Source: Astrothelium macrocarpum (Eukaryota; Ascomycota; Dothideomycetes; Trypetheliales; Trypetheliaceae). Taken from it: a DNA stretch of 64,000 nucleotides. Every line of letters starts with the position of its first letter. The stretch's first letter is position 1. The stretch lies in contig JAGEMR010000018.1 in NCBI GenBank assembly GCA_021030915.1, positions 186,001-250,000 on the forward strand. Reading direction: 5' to 3'. The notes beneath the pieces were generated by a model, which was not told where the DNA came from, ran no database searches, and was given only the letters and a program-made list of their open reading frames with translations. A program made the position numbers and the translations under genes. Below, in pieces: positions 45,657 through 59,021 of this stretch.

Positions 45657-46169
45657 TGCGTACGGGGCGTGTGCTCTCTTGGATGTCTGCTCCGCTCTGG
45701 CTTTTCCAAGAATAATGCGATCGAGTTCGGTTGGGTCTGGGCGTACGCGTCTTCCGTTTGATGTGAGTAGGACCGATTGTATTCAAATACCCAGAACTGT
45801 TGTTTGACGCTTTGGACAATTGTTATCCCGACAGCTTCTCATGCGGTCTGAGTCAGGAGCTTTGATATGTACCCGCTTGGACCTTTCTTTGCCTTTGGAG
45901 GGGCATATTTGGGCATGCGAGTAAGGTTGGGCTTCATTAGGGCTTAATGACAAGCATTTGGGGTTGTGTGAACTTAAACTCCTCGTAGTAACTTCAAGCT
46001 CTACTGCCGATCAACCCTGAGTCTGAATTTAGAAAGTTTCAAGTCTTGTCTGCTCTGACCATTTGCTGGTCGCCATTCTCTCCCAAACCCTCCATCCATC
46101 GGCAAGAAATTGGTCGACCTGGTATTCCATTGCCGATAGATAACTTGATCTGCTTCGTAGTTACATCTA
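45657..46169. other. intergenic, no gene seen
   Basis: Holds the 3'-UTR of the reductase-like gene; ends at a MITE. Confidence 0.45.
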
Positions 46170-46399
46170 CACCAGGGGCTACAATAAGAAATGTCACCCA
46201 CAACCGCGATGCATATCACCGCCGCAGGCTTCATCGAGAAGACCCTATACCATCCAAGACATTAAGATCTGTCACTAATTCGATGAAAAATATCTCTTAA
46301 GATTTTTAAGATTTCTATTGCTAATGATCTCTTCATGAGGTATATGGCGATTATATCTTTCGTGGTCGCGGATGACATCTCTTATTGCAACCCCTGGTG
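46170..46399. mobile_element. MITE family copy 9 (230 bp)
   Basis: Both ends read CACCAGGGG followed by YTRCAATAAG when compared as inverted arms. A perfect 4-bp duplication TCTA lies at 46166-46169 and 46400-46403. The arms can be aligned for about 75 bases, making this one of the best-preserved foldbacks. Confidence 0.92.
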
Positions 46400-49300
46400 T
46401 CTACGCCGGCAGACTGACGCAAGAGCTAAACAAGCATGAGCCCAGAAGGTTTTGCTGCGCGAAATCCTACAAAGTGTCAAGCCAGGTATCGTCGTACGAC
46501 GACAATTATCGAACAGATTTCACGTGCAAAAATTGTTCTGGCTCGTCCACACTACCGTCGTCTCAGTACTTGAGGTATGCCGAACACTAAGCTTTCCGTC
46601 ACATTGTCATTTACCACACTATGAAGTAAACACAACGACGATGCTCGCGTCACATCCTTTTCAGCCAGGTGGGCTTCTCTTGGCAATGCTGGCCCTAACT
46701 GTTAAGAACCTTAGTCGTCACTTTTACTTTCAGTTCACACTTTCATTTCACACATTGTTAATTAAATTCCTTATCCATCATCAAGGAGTGATTCTTAGTG
46801 CGTTCACCAACAATGCCATCCACTAAATTGCACACGCGATTCACTAAAGCTTGTTGGCCACATCCCCATCTTCAAGTGGTTCCGTCGTCAATAGCAATCA
46901 CGCCCTCAAGTGCCGAAAGCTGACAGTGGAGACACTAAGCCGTACTTCGTATCAGGGCTCGGCACTGGTTGAGCGTGGTAGGCTTTAGCCAGATACCTAC
47001 CGAGCCGTTGCAACGGGAGCGGAACGGGATTCTTCCCCTTTCCCCACCCCCTGAGAAGCTCTCTTAGTGCGGATGTACCGTGCAGGCCCTACTTTCCATT
47101 TACGATGAGGACGGAGACGATCAGGGATGTGCCTGTCAGGCAAAGTTAAGCTCAGATTTAGAGTCTGGTTGGGGATCCTGAATCACGGAAAGAGACACAA
47201 AAGATCGACACTCTGATCCCTTTTCAGTTGCTGCACATCCAAAGTGGGTCGTAGGATTTAGTATCGAGGTCGGGTAACTTTTGGAAAAGCGTGGCGTTAC
47301 GTGAAGGGATCGAAAGAGGATCTCCAAATACTGCGCAAAGCGACGACCCTCAAATCTGTATGCCAGAAGACGTGGTCGCTATATTACTGGACCGAGAAGC
47401 GTGGGAGACGCGGGGGCTCGGCTCGTGTGCTGTCGAATCTCATTTGTCACCTTGAGAGTGCAAGTTCTTTTTCAGTTGTCACAGCATGGATGTGAATTCG
47501 GACATGAGGCTTTTCCCTTATCGAATATTGTGGGGAATGTATCGCTTGGATCAAGAACAAGCCCTTCACAATTTAGGAGGCTTTTCGTGTGCGAAGCTTT
47601 GCACTAGTGCAGAGAGCTCCTTCATCCTTGTACCATGAGTGATTGTGACGAGTGTCCGATCGAACGTCACTAAGCTACTAAGCAGTGTCTTCAAGACCAC
47701 TAAAGCAACTCGAGGCTCTTTTCTTACGCAAGTGATGCGACATCTCGTACGGCACGGCGTCGCGTAATTTCGGTACGTATCGATCCTAAATCAAAAAATC
47801 GCTCAGGCAACCGATCACCTCATCAAGATCTATGTGAAGACCCTCGATCCGGCTGAATTTTAAAAAGATGAGAGGCTTTTCCCTCTCCCAGCCGCAAGCC
47901 TTTCTTCAGTGGTGGATTGGTTTCGGAGTATTGGGGGAGATTTGAGGGTGCTGACAATGCGGTCATGCAGTCCCTGCCAACCGGCAAAAGCCACGCGTGT
48001 GTACATTGCAGCCACATGCACAGCCCTACCGTGCAGGGAACCAAAAGTCGTTGAGAACGGTAGGGTTGTTTAATCAATTCGCTACGCACATCCTTTACTT
48101 GTGCATGAGACGAAGACCTTTGAAGAAAGAACATGCATATAAATTGAAAAAACGCTCATCCTGGCCATCCCATCACTACATGCTTACCGCATGAACTCGA
48201 ATTTGAGTATACATGGGGAAATCTAAATCGACAATTTGTGCCTGCAGAAGGTTCATGTAAAGCTTCAGTTCAACCGATACCCGCCGTTAGCGGAAAATTA
48301 GACACGATGGCCCTCTGCGCGACCTGAGGACAGCTGGAAAGAATGGAGTGGGTGGCCAAAAATGAGTGGTTCCGTAAACAAAAGTCCTACCGAGACACAG
48401 AGCGTGATCGAGCCACTAAATCGGCACGGCCTTCCACAAGCCGCTCCCTCCTAGGCCGCGGCTTTGGGCTAGAAGGCTCGTAGATTAATTGATGACATGA
48501 CGCTTTCAGAATATGGTCCGACAAGGCTTTCGCTTTGGAAGAACATGTATTGCCTCTGACAGCCAGAACACAGTACATAACGGCCATGTGGATCATTTGA
48601 CACGCGAGACGCTCCGCAAGAATACCGAGAGAAGTAACTGCACGGAAAGTATTGAAAAGAAATTGGCTTTGAGCTTTGCTTTTGAGTGGCCAATTATGAG
48701 CAGGCCTGAAAGATACGTCCAACAGACTAGCATCAGGAAAAGGAGTCCTACTGGCTTGGCGATGAAGACGGGTTAGGGGCTGGGATCAATCACGATGCCG
48801 GTGACAAGGACCGAATGACGTCTCACTCGTATCCAGAATAGTGTCTCCTCCTTTCGGTCTAGCCTCCAGTCACCGTTGAAAAGCACTTGCCAACGGGTCG
48901 ATGGACAACGTGCCTAGATCCAATCTTCGTTTGCCCTCATTGTCGGTGGCATTGCATGCGACACTTTGCTGGCCGGCGGGTTTCGACCAGTCAGCGAGGG
49001 ATCATCACACTTCAATACTGCACCAATTGAGAGAGTGCCGCTCAACTGTCTGCAATGGTGAAGCTAGAGTGAAGTGTGTGAATACCAGGCGCTAATGGCC
49101 GGCATTCGATCCCTTGCTCTGCACGTTGACTCGATGGAAAAGAGGCGCGGATCCAAAAAATCCCAGCACTGTGTTCCCCATGCCGGTCCTTGCAGTCACT
49201 TTCCCTGAAAGACCTTAGAGGAGCACCCTGGAGACCAGCTTCTAGCTCCTTGGACTGATTGCAGTGCGAGGGGCCTAGTCTGTAGACATCCCGCTGTGCA

Positions 49301-50357
49301 AAGACATTCGTTTTTCTCCAGACCTCATTCTCGCAATTTGATGTCTACACGGTGACAGCGTGCTCTGGGAGGCATTGCTTTGTCGCGGCACTCAATTCAC
49401 CTCAACTAATGTAATATCATCAATCTTATATTCACACGCATTATCCAAAAAAACATCATTCACTCTGCCGTGAAAGAGCTTTCATCCTGTACAGGGCAGG
49501 CAAGACCCTTGCGTTACTCCACGACCTTTCTTATCGCCTCCACCCCGTCCTTTCTAGCAAGACTGAAATCCTTGCCTGATACGCACGCAACCTCACATTT
49601 GTCACGTTTGGTTTCCATCACTGTACCAATACCCAGAGGGATACTGGAGGGGCCATCACGGAACTGTTTCAGGACCTCCTCGACCGCACAACATCTGCAG
49701 CAGCCTTGAAACCATTGCGTCAAACTAGCTAAAATCCTCAATTAATCCCCGGATATTCTTGGGAAAAGAGAAAACGTGGCGGATGTGACCAGGTTAGCTC
49801 CCGCCGGATCCCAAGAATACATTGTTTCCAAAAACCTTAGGTCGCGGCAAGTGAACCAAGTTTCACGTCACGATCGAGAGCCACAAAATACTAAGAAGAC
49901 AAGCATCGAGCTCCTGGGCTCGGAAAAGGAAGGGTCTGCCCAGCGCGCATTCCCGATATCCTCTCCTCTGGAAACATTCCACAAGGACCGAACAACAACA
50001 ACACTTCTCGTGTACATTGGGGACGTGTTTTTGTATTTGCGCAAGGCATTGCTCCGGGAATTGCCTCTCAAAGCGTTTGTTAAAGTTCAGACGCACGGCG
50101 CAACCTAAAAGATAATTGAACAAAGTTATACGACCAATTCGACGAACGCAATCGCATTCAATTCAATTTTGGCCAATCGTGATATCGGGCCCAAGTTGGA
50201 AGAATCTGGCTGAGGGCATCTTTCTGGCAAGACCTCAACATCGGAACGAACATCCCAAGGACCTGCCTCTTCGGAGTACTGCGTCAATCCAGCGCGCTTG
50301 ACTTTCCCCAATGGTCCATTCGCGTTTCAGCAATTGGCTTGCGGCCTGAAGATTCCA
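46400..50357. other. 4-kb stretch without a recognisable gene
   Basis: Short frames occur on both strands but none has protein-like composition, conserved motifs or splice-consistent partners. The final 600 bp are presumably the promoter and leader of the RasGEF gene, though a missed upstream exon of that gene cannot be excluded. I saw no tRNA, rRNA or transposon ends. Confidence 0.45.
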
Positions 50358-53300
50358 ATGATGAATGATAGCTGGACGAGTTCCGCGCAGAACCTGCAGG
50401 TCGCAATGGATTACTCAACACGCGCAAGCGCATTGGTCGCTCCGTTGAATATCATCAAGGAAGAAAAGGTAGAGGATGATGTCAAACATCAAGGAACCCA
50501 AGCAATCATACTCACTGCCACGGTTCCGATGCGCACCGTCACACCCCCACTAACACCAGAGGATGCATCGGAAAACCCTCGATCACAGCAGTCCGCGAAC
50601 GGAGATGTTTTTCACAACTTCTTACGCGCATTTTACAACTTTCATCCCGAATCCACCATCTCATCATCCACGGAAGAGGAATCGTCCATAACAGTTCCAA
50701 TCAACGTTGGCGACGTGATTCTAGTCCACTCAGTACATCCTAACGGCTGGGCCGATGGAACATTGTTGGCATCAGGCGCTCGCGGATGGATACCTACAAA
50801 CTATTGTCAGGCATACGATCACGAGTACATTCGCAACCTGCTCAGCGCTCTGACACGGGTCTGGGACATGCTGCGAACATCCGAGTTTGAAGATGACTTG
50901 AGGCTTTTCACGAAACAAGACTATGTGCGGAGCATGATTGCAGCAGTGCGATATTTCTTGGTAAGATTTCCAACACTCATCTCATTGCTTCGCTCTCCCG
51001 TTGCTTGTTCAGGTCTCACTCCTCAACATGCTTCGTTATCGATTACGAATGTCGGGTCGCTAATCTCGCGCCGTTTCATATAGGAATGTACTCAATGTTT
51101 GACCCGAGACACGAGTGTTGTTCAGGGTCATGTTAGTATTCGTCGACTGCGGAAATGTCTGCTTAGCGATCTCTCGTCATTCGTCAAATCGACCAAACAG
51201 CTGCAAGACATTGCGGGATCGCAGCCATCGGCAGATGAGGTGCAGGACTTGTTGGATGAGTTGGTGCTCAAGGCATTCAAGGTGGTGACCCGATCAGTCA
51301 GATTTCTAGACGTGTGGTTGGAGGACGTGGGGCTTGCAGACATTGGAACGGCCACATTTGGAGATCAGGGGCGGGCTCGGCCCCTAACGCCACCAACGGA
51401 ACCGGCCTCGGAGGAATCCGCTGACCATCAGGTCACGCAATCTAGCTCACCACAGGTTGATGGCATTCATCAAAAATTTGATTTTGCTGTGCGGCAGCAT
51501 TCATCTATTCCCTCGTCGCCCAGACGGGATGGGTCTGGAGAAAGAGGCGTGGTCGAGTCTGGCTCTAGACACCCCCACGCCCTTGATCATGGCCTAGCAG
51601 ATGCAACAGAGCCCCCTCAATCAAGCGACGTTGCGACAGCCTCGCCGTTGGTACCACTCAGGCGCGCATCCACCTCTCATAGGCTGTCATATTCGCTCAG
51701 GTCAAGTACCCTTATGCAAAAGAGCAACCTGGCCTCCGAAAAACTTTCGGCTGCGCAAGATGCATTTCTGGGGTATCTGGGGTCTTTCATCGGCCTGCAC
51801 TTGCAGTCCCGCTCGTCTTCCGAACTTCTCATCATCACTCAGCAGTCGGTAAATGCCTGCCGCCAGTTGCTTCTAGTGGTCGATGAAGTATGGGAACGAG
51901 ACTCACGTCGATCGGAAATACTCGAGCAAGCACGGAACAACATGCAGGACCGACTTGGGGATCTTGTACAAGCAACTCAAGACCTCTTCAACTCAGCAGA
52001 GACGGAGACCGTTGATCATGTTCTAATGCCAGATCAAGGCAAAAGTCTGGTTGCCGCAGCCACCAGCTGTGTTAGGTCTGCGGGCGAATGTGCAAGCAAG
52101 ACACGCCTCGTCATCGAGAAAATCGGGGATTTTGAGTTCGAAAACGTTGGACTTGGATTTTCAGACACCATTCTCGACCGGCTGCCCAGCTTGGCGGAGA
52201 ACTTTCTTCCTGAACAGTCTTTGCAACAAGCAAGCACTGAAGATGCTTCTATCAATCCATCTCAGCCTTCCCCACGCAAGGCCCCACCGCTTTACCAATC
52301 AGTCTCCAAGCCTCTTCCAAAAACACCTGTAGCCTCGCCATCTTCGGAGGACATTATCCCTACGATTTCACAGACTGCTGCTTCTACCCCGGACCCACAA
52401 GATAACGCAGCAAATTTCCGACCTTATCTGACAATCTCTACGCCAACATTTTCTCCAGATACGACGCCCCAAAGTCCAGAAAGCGCTACGAAGCGATTCT
52501 TTGGCAAGGATGACAGAGCCGAGAGTATTGGAATTTCAGTCTCATCATCATCAAACGATACCGATCCTTACAGCTATCGCGATTCAGAAGCAAGTGCTGT
52601 ATCAACCATATCAACACGAGCAACCACTCCAGATCACTCCCCCATCTCACGAAAGGATTCTGACAAACAACTCCTCAGCAGCTTTGGCAGCATCTCGGAT
52701 ATTCAATCCAGCATCAATGAAGAGCCGTATGACGCGGAATCGCAGGTATTGGAGAAGACGTACGCACACGAACTCATCTACAACAAGGAGGGTCAAATTA
52801 CGGGCGGTTCCCTGCCAGCGCTAATTGAAAGGCTCACGACATATGATGCGACACCTGATGCGATGTTTGTTACATCGTTCTACCTCACCTTCCGTCTTTT
52901 CACTACTCCTATCGAATTCACGCAAGCGCTTATCGATCGATTCGAATATGTTTCAGACAGTCGACGCATGGCACGACCCGTGCAACTCCGAGTTTATAAT
53001 GTGCTCAAGGGATGGCTCGAAAGTCACTGGCAGAGCGATCCCGACACAGAGGCTCTCCCGATGATCCTACGGTTTGCTACAGGCAAGTTGCGGGCCGCAT
53101 TACCTGCAGCCGGGCGCAGGCTCGCAGAGCTGACTGCCAAGGTGTCGGAAGTTCATGCAGGGGCGTTGGTCCCTCGCTTGGTTTCTGCAGTCGGAAAAAC
53201 CAACACATCGGTCGGCTTATACTCGGATAAGGATTCACCACCTCCAAATCCAATCATCACCAAGAGTCAGCTGAACGCTCTGCGTAACGCCAAAAACGGT

Positions 53301-54227
53301 GGCAACGCATGCAGTATCCTGGACTTTGATCCTTTGGAACTAGCAAGGCAATTTACGATTATCGAATCCCGCATCTTTTGTGCGATTCAGTCTGAAGAAC
53401 TACTGGGCTTGGAATGGACCAAGAAGCATAACTCGAAGGCTGTCAATGTTCATGCCATGTCTACATTATCGACTGATCTTGCGAATCTCGTGGCTGATAC
53501 CATTCTGTCAGTAGAGGATGTCAAGAAGCGAGCATTGGTCATTAAGCAGTGGGTGAAGATTGGAATGAAGTGTCTTGAGCTAAACAACTACGATTCCCTC
53601 ATGGCCATCATCTGTTCTCTAAACTCATCCATGGTTCAGCGTCTCAAAAAGACGTGGGAGCTAATGTCCATCAAGACCAGGAATCGACTCGAAGAGCTCA
53701 AAGCCATCGTCGATGTTTCCAAAAACTACGCCGTCCTCAGACAACGGCTAGAGAATGTGGTCACCCCTTGCCTACCATTCGTCGGCATCTACTTGACCGA
53801 CCTCACTTTTGTTGACGTCGGAAACCAAACAACACGCCAACTGCCAGGTGGTACTCATGGAGGTGGTGCTTCTGTCATCAACTTTGACAAGCACATGAAG
53901 ACGGCCAAGATCATCGGACAGCTCCAGCGCTTCCAAATTCCATACAAGTTGGTCGCAGTGCCAGAAATGCAAGATTGGATGGAGAGTCAGATCCGTCGAG
54001 TTCGCTCCAGCGAAGAAACCAACGTGCAGCAACTCTACCGCCGCTCACTGTACCTTGAGCCTCGCGAAGTTCGAGCTATGACCAAGCTGAGCCCGCCAGA
54101 GAGCAGCGAAAGCACATTTCCGGATAACCTCCGGAGCGGTGGCAAAGACCAACCGAAAGAAAAGTTTGACTTTAGTCGCGCTTTCACCTTCTCGTCTCAC
54201 AGCACAAAGGAGAAGCTGGCCAGCTAG
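50358..54227 (+). CDS. Ras guanine nucleotide exchange factor with SH3 domain (Cdc25-like)
   Basis: Two exons are inferred: 50358-50960 and 51084-54227, with a 123-bp intron, giving 1248 aa. The start is the first in-frame ATG (MMNDSWTSS); the frame is open upstream without another ATG. An SH3 domain lies at about 91-153: AFYNFHP, a Ser-rich insertion, then NGWADGTLL and GARGWIPTNYC. A long helical and disordered middle follows. The RasGEF N-terminal module is at about 750-870 (GSLPALIERLTTYDATPDAM). The catalytic CDC25 domain is at about 946-1193, with DPLELARQFTIIESRIFCAI, NNYDSLMAIICSLNSSMVQRLKKTW and PCLPFVGIYLTDLTF. It should load Ras with GTP upstream of cAMP or MAPK signalling. The SH3-RasGEF_N-CDC25 order is that of fungal Cdc25/Ste6-type exchangers. 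Confidence 0.95.
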
Positions 54228-54769
54228 GCCGACTGTTTTTTGCTTCTCTCACTATTTTCACTTTCATTTTACTTTTTACTTTTATTTTTCTCTGACGACG
54301 ATGATGATGACTACATAATCTTGTTCCTATATCTTCATGTTTGCATACTTTTCTGGGTATTGGATGCATTATGGCGCAACGAACAGCTGGAATGTGAAAG
54401 CATACGGATTCCCTCAAGCAGGTCTCTCCAGGGGGATTTCCCTCAAGTTGGAGATGCCAGCAAACGGTGATGAATGGGTTTTTGCGTTCATCGGATGGTC
54501 AAATTGATACCTCCTTTGCGGTCTGGCTCTTTTTTCTTTCTTGTATCTATTAGTATGTCTCCTTCCTAGAAGCAATAGGTTGAGATGGAAAAGTGTACTT
54601 CGGTTTAGGAAAAGCAGCACTTACCCCTTTTAGCTGGGGGACATTTGGCTGCGGGAACATGGGACAGAGGTTGTAGCATAATAGTCTACTTCAGGTGTCT
54701 GGGTAGAACTTTACAGCCCAGTGAGATTAATGAAATTAGTAAAATTACTGATCAGTTCTTCAAACAAGT
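54228..54769. other. 3' flank of the RasGEF gene
   Basis: Starts with a T-rich, TTTTACTTTT-type 3'-UTR. No further gene seen. Ends at the duplication of the next MITE. Confidence 0.45.
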
Positions 54770-54993
54770 TACCATTCCCTGAGCCAAGAAATGTCATCTC
54801 GCAGGTAATTCTGAACGTGCAAAAGTTGGTGGAAGACAGTGAAAACTATATTCTACTCAAAATGCGTTACGGAGGCCCTCAACCATAATCAGTGGTGTAA
54901 CTTTTAAACCCATTTCTGGGGTAATGAATCCATCTAGGTGGGGTCAGTCGAGATGATGTTCAGAAATGACATTTTTTGGCACACCCACTGCTG
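54770..54993. mobile_element. MITE, divergent relative (224 bp)
   Basis: The left end TACCATTCCCTGAGCCAAG and the inverse of the right end, CAGCAGTGGGTGTGCCAAA, share TG-GCCAA and both run into RAAATGTCAT. A perfect 4-bp duplication AAGT lies at 54766-54769 and 54994-54997, which fixes the ends. Only the outer terminus pattern and the AAATGTCAT core are shared with the main family; the interior is unrelated. Confidence 0.8.
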
Positions 54994-55315
54994 AAGTGGC
55001 CCAAGCAAGGTGGCAAACTCTGTGGCGTCGTGACATGTGAAAGGTACCTCCAGCTCCATCAGACAGCCCAACCACATGAAGTAATTTGTCTTGTCCCATC
55101 AAGTGGGTGTGCAAATGATCTTTAAATGATTACACACTCAGCTTCCTATAAGGAGAATTGTTCTGTCATTCTTTGGGGGAGGAGACAAGTGGGTATGCAG
55201 AGACAGTGACATAACAGCGTACCACTGGCGCAGGCCCAGCCAACCTCAACTCTGATCGGAGACCACCGGCCTTTGGAACTCTATCCACTCATACACTCTA
55301 TCAAATCAAGCTCTC
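54994..55315. other. upstream region of the CHY/RING gene
   Basis: Non-coding sequence between the MITE and the CHY/RING start codon; presumed promoter. No distinctive motif recognised. Confidence 0.45.
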
Positions 55316-57507
55316 ATGAATAATCTACTTTCCGAATATCTCATCGATCCAGTTGTCCGACAAGCTCGTCGATTTTCTTCGCCTGTCCCGAGCCACGAGC
55401 CTCATAATGACGATCAGGTGCGCTCGGAGAGCGTTTCACATGTCAGAAACAATGCGACGACAACGTCCCTGGTCAGCGAGTCCCCACTCCCCACGTTCCT
55501 AGCACATTTACTCCGGGGTAACGACGTCGATGAAACAAACAACACCCATTCTCAAAATTCTAGACAAAGTCGAGGGCGTTTGGTGTTTGCGGGGCTCGAT
55601 GATCGTGACAGCAACAATGAAGGAGCCATGCTGGAATCCCCCCGTTCTCAGAGCCCTGACCTTTTATCTGGGCAGGATGAGCAAATGTCCTCAATTCCGC
55701 CCTATCACATTCCAGGTCAGTTTCGTACAAGAAACGCACAAACTTCTGTGCAGTCCCATAGGACCAGCATCAGTCTGGGAGCGGGGGGCAGTCGATCACA
55801 CAGGAGTACGGGCTTAGGAACGCGAGGCTCAATTGGTAGCACGGCAGAGCCAGAAATGTCAAGAGAAGCGCGTCGTGGTCTGGCGAATACCTCTGAGACT
55901 CTTCCCGCTGATGATGGCATGCGATCGCTGCGGCAAAAGATACACAAGATACGGGAGATGGAGGGAACAACAGAGGAAAAAGCACGATGGATGCATTTGC
56001 TGATGACAAAAGATTACACTGCAGCTCGCGCTCATCTCGTAAGGCCGACATCGCCATCAAGCATCATCACACAAGACGCTCCCGGCACACCAACTACAAC
56101 CAACTCCGAAAGCCTCGATGAGCTTCGCTCTCGCGCCGCCAAATCGCCTTCGTCCATCAATACGGCCTCTGAAGCCGATCAAGACTACAACTTGAGTCCC
56201 GAAGATACAGAGCCCACGTACTGTCCGCGCCCTGAGCGAATAGATAATGAAGACGATGAGGAAGACGATCAGGGCCCCATCCTTGGATGCGAGCACTACC
56301 AACGCAACGTCAAAATCCAATGCCGTGACTGCGGCCGCTGGTACACATGCCGCTTCTGCCACGACGCCATTGAAGACCACGCGCTGAATCGGCCGAAAAC
56401 GCGCAACATGTTTTGCATGCTCTGTCGGACCCCCCAACCCGCCACAGGCCAATGTCGAGAGTGTGGCGAGTTTGCCGCGTGGTACTATTGCGACATCTGC
56501 AAGCTCTGGGACAACGACAGCACAAAGCGCATCTATCACTGCCCTGACTGCGGCATCTGTCGAAAAGGCGAAGGGCTAGGCAAGGATTTCCAGCACTGCA
56601 AGGTAAGAAATGCTCCGCTTCATCCTCCCTCCTTCACGTCCAACCCACATCAACTAACCCCCCATCCTCATCAGCGCTGCAACGTATGCATCTCGATCCG
56701 CTTCGCCACGAACCACCGCTGCATCGAAGGCGCCACGGAGTGCGACTGCCCGATTTGCGGCGACTACATGTTCTCGTCGGCGCGCAGCGTGGTGGCGATG
56801 CCGTGCGGGCACTACATGCACTCGGCGTGCCACACGCGCTACATGCAGACGGCCTACCGCTGCCCCATCTGCGCGCGCTCCGCCGTCAACATGGAGCTGC
56901 AGTGGCGCAAGCTCGACCGCGCCATCGACGCCCAGCCCATGCCGCCGCCCTTCCACGCCACGCGCGTCCAGCTGCAGTGCAACGACTGCTCCGCCAAGAG
57001 CGTCGCGCCCTACCATTGGCTCGGGTGCAAGTGCGCGTTGTGTGATAGTTATAACACGACGGAGCTGCGGCTGATTGCAGTGGAGGATGATGAGGAGGCG
57101 CGGGGTGCTGCGATTCCGGATGCTGGAGGCCCGGCGGCTGTGCTTGACTCTTTGCAAGATCTGGCTTTGGCGTCTCCCGCTTCTCCTCGTTCTCCTCCTG
57201 CTGCTGCTGTTGCTGTGACTGCTACTGCTGCTGCCGCTGCACCATCGCGCGTTGACAGCGCGAATCCTTCCCCACGTCGTGGTCTGCCTCTGCGTGAGCT
57301 TCGGCCTGCGCGGCCCTATTTCCTGAACGACGACGATGCTGGCGCCGCTGGTACAGTGGGAGACACATCGCCACTATCCACAGAGGCACTGCGTGCGTTC
57401 TCGCCGTATGAGATGCTGCAGCGTGTAAGTCGGTCGTTGTCGCCGATACGGTATTATTTAGATGGGCTAGGAGAGGAGAGGCTGAGGGTAAGGGGACCGT
57501 GGCAGGG

Positions 57508-57540
<33 letters not shown>

Positions 57541-57715
57541 GGACGAGGACGACGATGACGACGACGATGATGAGGATGAGGATGAGGGCGAGGAGGAAGC
57601 ATTGGACGAAGAGGAGGACAGCGAGATAAGCGTGGGTGGGGATGATGATGAATTGGAATTCGATATTGATGATGATGACGATGAGGAGATATTGGATCTT
57701 CCCGGGCATAGATGA
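55316..57715 (+). CDS. CHY/CTCHY/RING zinc-finger ubiquitin ligase (RCHY1/Pirh2-like)
   Basis: Two exons are inferred: 55316-56602 and 56675-57715, giving 775 aa. The 72-bp intron is a multiple of three and has no stop, so its retention would add 24 residues. Splicing restores the canonical FQHCKRCNVCISIRF, so I prefer it. The N-terminal 320 residues are disordered. CHY begins at GCEHYQRNVKIQC (about 324), continues through CRFCHDAIEDHALNRPK and MLCRTPQPATGQC, then CTCHY with YYCDICKLWDN and YHCPDCGICRKG. The RING-H2 is CPICGDYMF...MPCGHYMH...CHTRY...CPIC, about 451-496, followed by a small zinc ribbon (CNDCSAK...CKCALCDSYNT). Such proteins are E3 ligases. The C-terminus is an extreme Asp/Glu tract encoded partly by (GAT)10. 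Confidence 0.94.
57509..57538 (+). repeat. (GAT)10 microsatellite encoding poly-Asp
   Basis: Ten perfect GAT units are followed by mixed GAY/GAR codons to about 57600, all inside the CHY/RING reading frame. Length variation here would change the acidic tail without shifting frame. Confidence 0.95.
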
Positions 57716-59021
57716 TAGGCGTTGGGATCTGGGGATGTAAGGCGTTGGTTAGTTTTTACGCATCTATTCCCAAGACATTGCTTGTGCGATTTAAGAGAAG
57801 ACTTAGCCTGCAGTGTAGCAGTGCGTTCCAGCCATCAGAACTGCGAGGAGCATAAATCCCAATCGAATCCTCTTCACAATGTTCACAAAGTCGATGACTT
57901 GCTTTGGGGGATGCAGGTCATCACAATAGTGAATGAACTCTCTTTCACAGCGAGACGCTCTTCCTTCCGTTGACGACATCATCTTATCTGGTCGAAGGAG
58001 GTTGGATTGCAGACGGACTTGACGTGAAAATTCCCTCCGTAGGCGAAGTCCATGATCGGTCAAGTCGTGGAATCCACAAAAATTTTGATGTGATTTTGTG
58101 CCGATCAAGCTGATAATGTTGAATTTCGCACAATTTCCGCCGCTGAGAATTTCGAGGAAAAGCGTCCTTCGCCTTCGCAAGAACGAACGTGAAGAGGGTG
58201 GATAATCATGACATGTCCTAGATGCGACATCATCAAAAATGGAAGGTAAAACTACCTTATCATCTCGTCTTTAAACTTGCGTGGGGGCCAGGGTCAACCA
58301 AGTTTCTGGGTCAGTTCAGAAACCAGGTACGCAGTACCAAACAGATGAGCAGTAGCACAAAGGACCAGTGGGCATAAAAAGTCGAGAGTAAAGCAGTGTC
58401 AGTTTGGAAGTTGTATTCCAAGATCTCGTGAAATTTTGAGTGAATCCGCTATTCAGTGCGTAGTTGATCCGGCATTTGAGATGCCTCTTTTACCGTCCAA
58501 TCTTACAGGATGCTCGCATGATCCCCTCGAAGGCGACAGGCAGAGTCGTAGAAAGGTGTCTTCTTATTCGCGATGGAAAAGGTCTCGCACGTCCGTTTCT
58601 TACTGAAATAGCGCATGGTCCCTTTGATGCCACTGTTGGAGGAACCAGAGTTGGCGACGTTGTAAATAACAATAGAGTAACAAAAAACTCGTAGAAGACA
58701 GAATGACGGCCAAAACCGGGATCACCAAACCTTTCTTCTAATTTACGGGATTTGGATCTGCTCCACAAGTTGAGACGAAACGCAGAGCTCTAAATGATGC
58801 GTTGCCGAGACTACATAAAATTTTTCCACGTTCGTAGAGCAAGGAAGCCGGTACGCACAACCGTGAGTTCCGACGTTCGGGAATGTGCAATCTCCATTAG
58901 AATGGTGGCGAAATTCCAGAATATTGAAAAAGGGCAGTCCTCTTAATGGGATAGCTTTACTGGTGCATTGAAGTTATTTGCCATTCAGTCAAAGCCTTGA
59001 GCAAGACGTACAGCTCAGAGG
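57716..59021. other. intergenic, no gene seen
   Basis: 3' flank of the CHY/RING gene. Opposing short frames at 57803-58180 and 58464-58768 show no domain and no clear coding bias. Confidence 0.45.
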
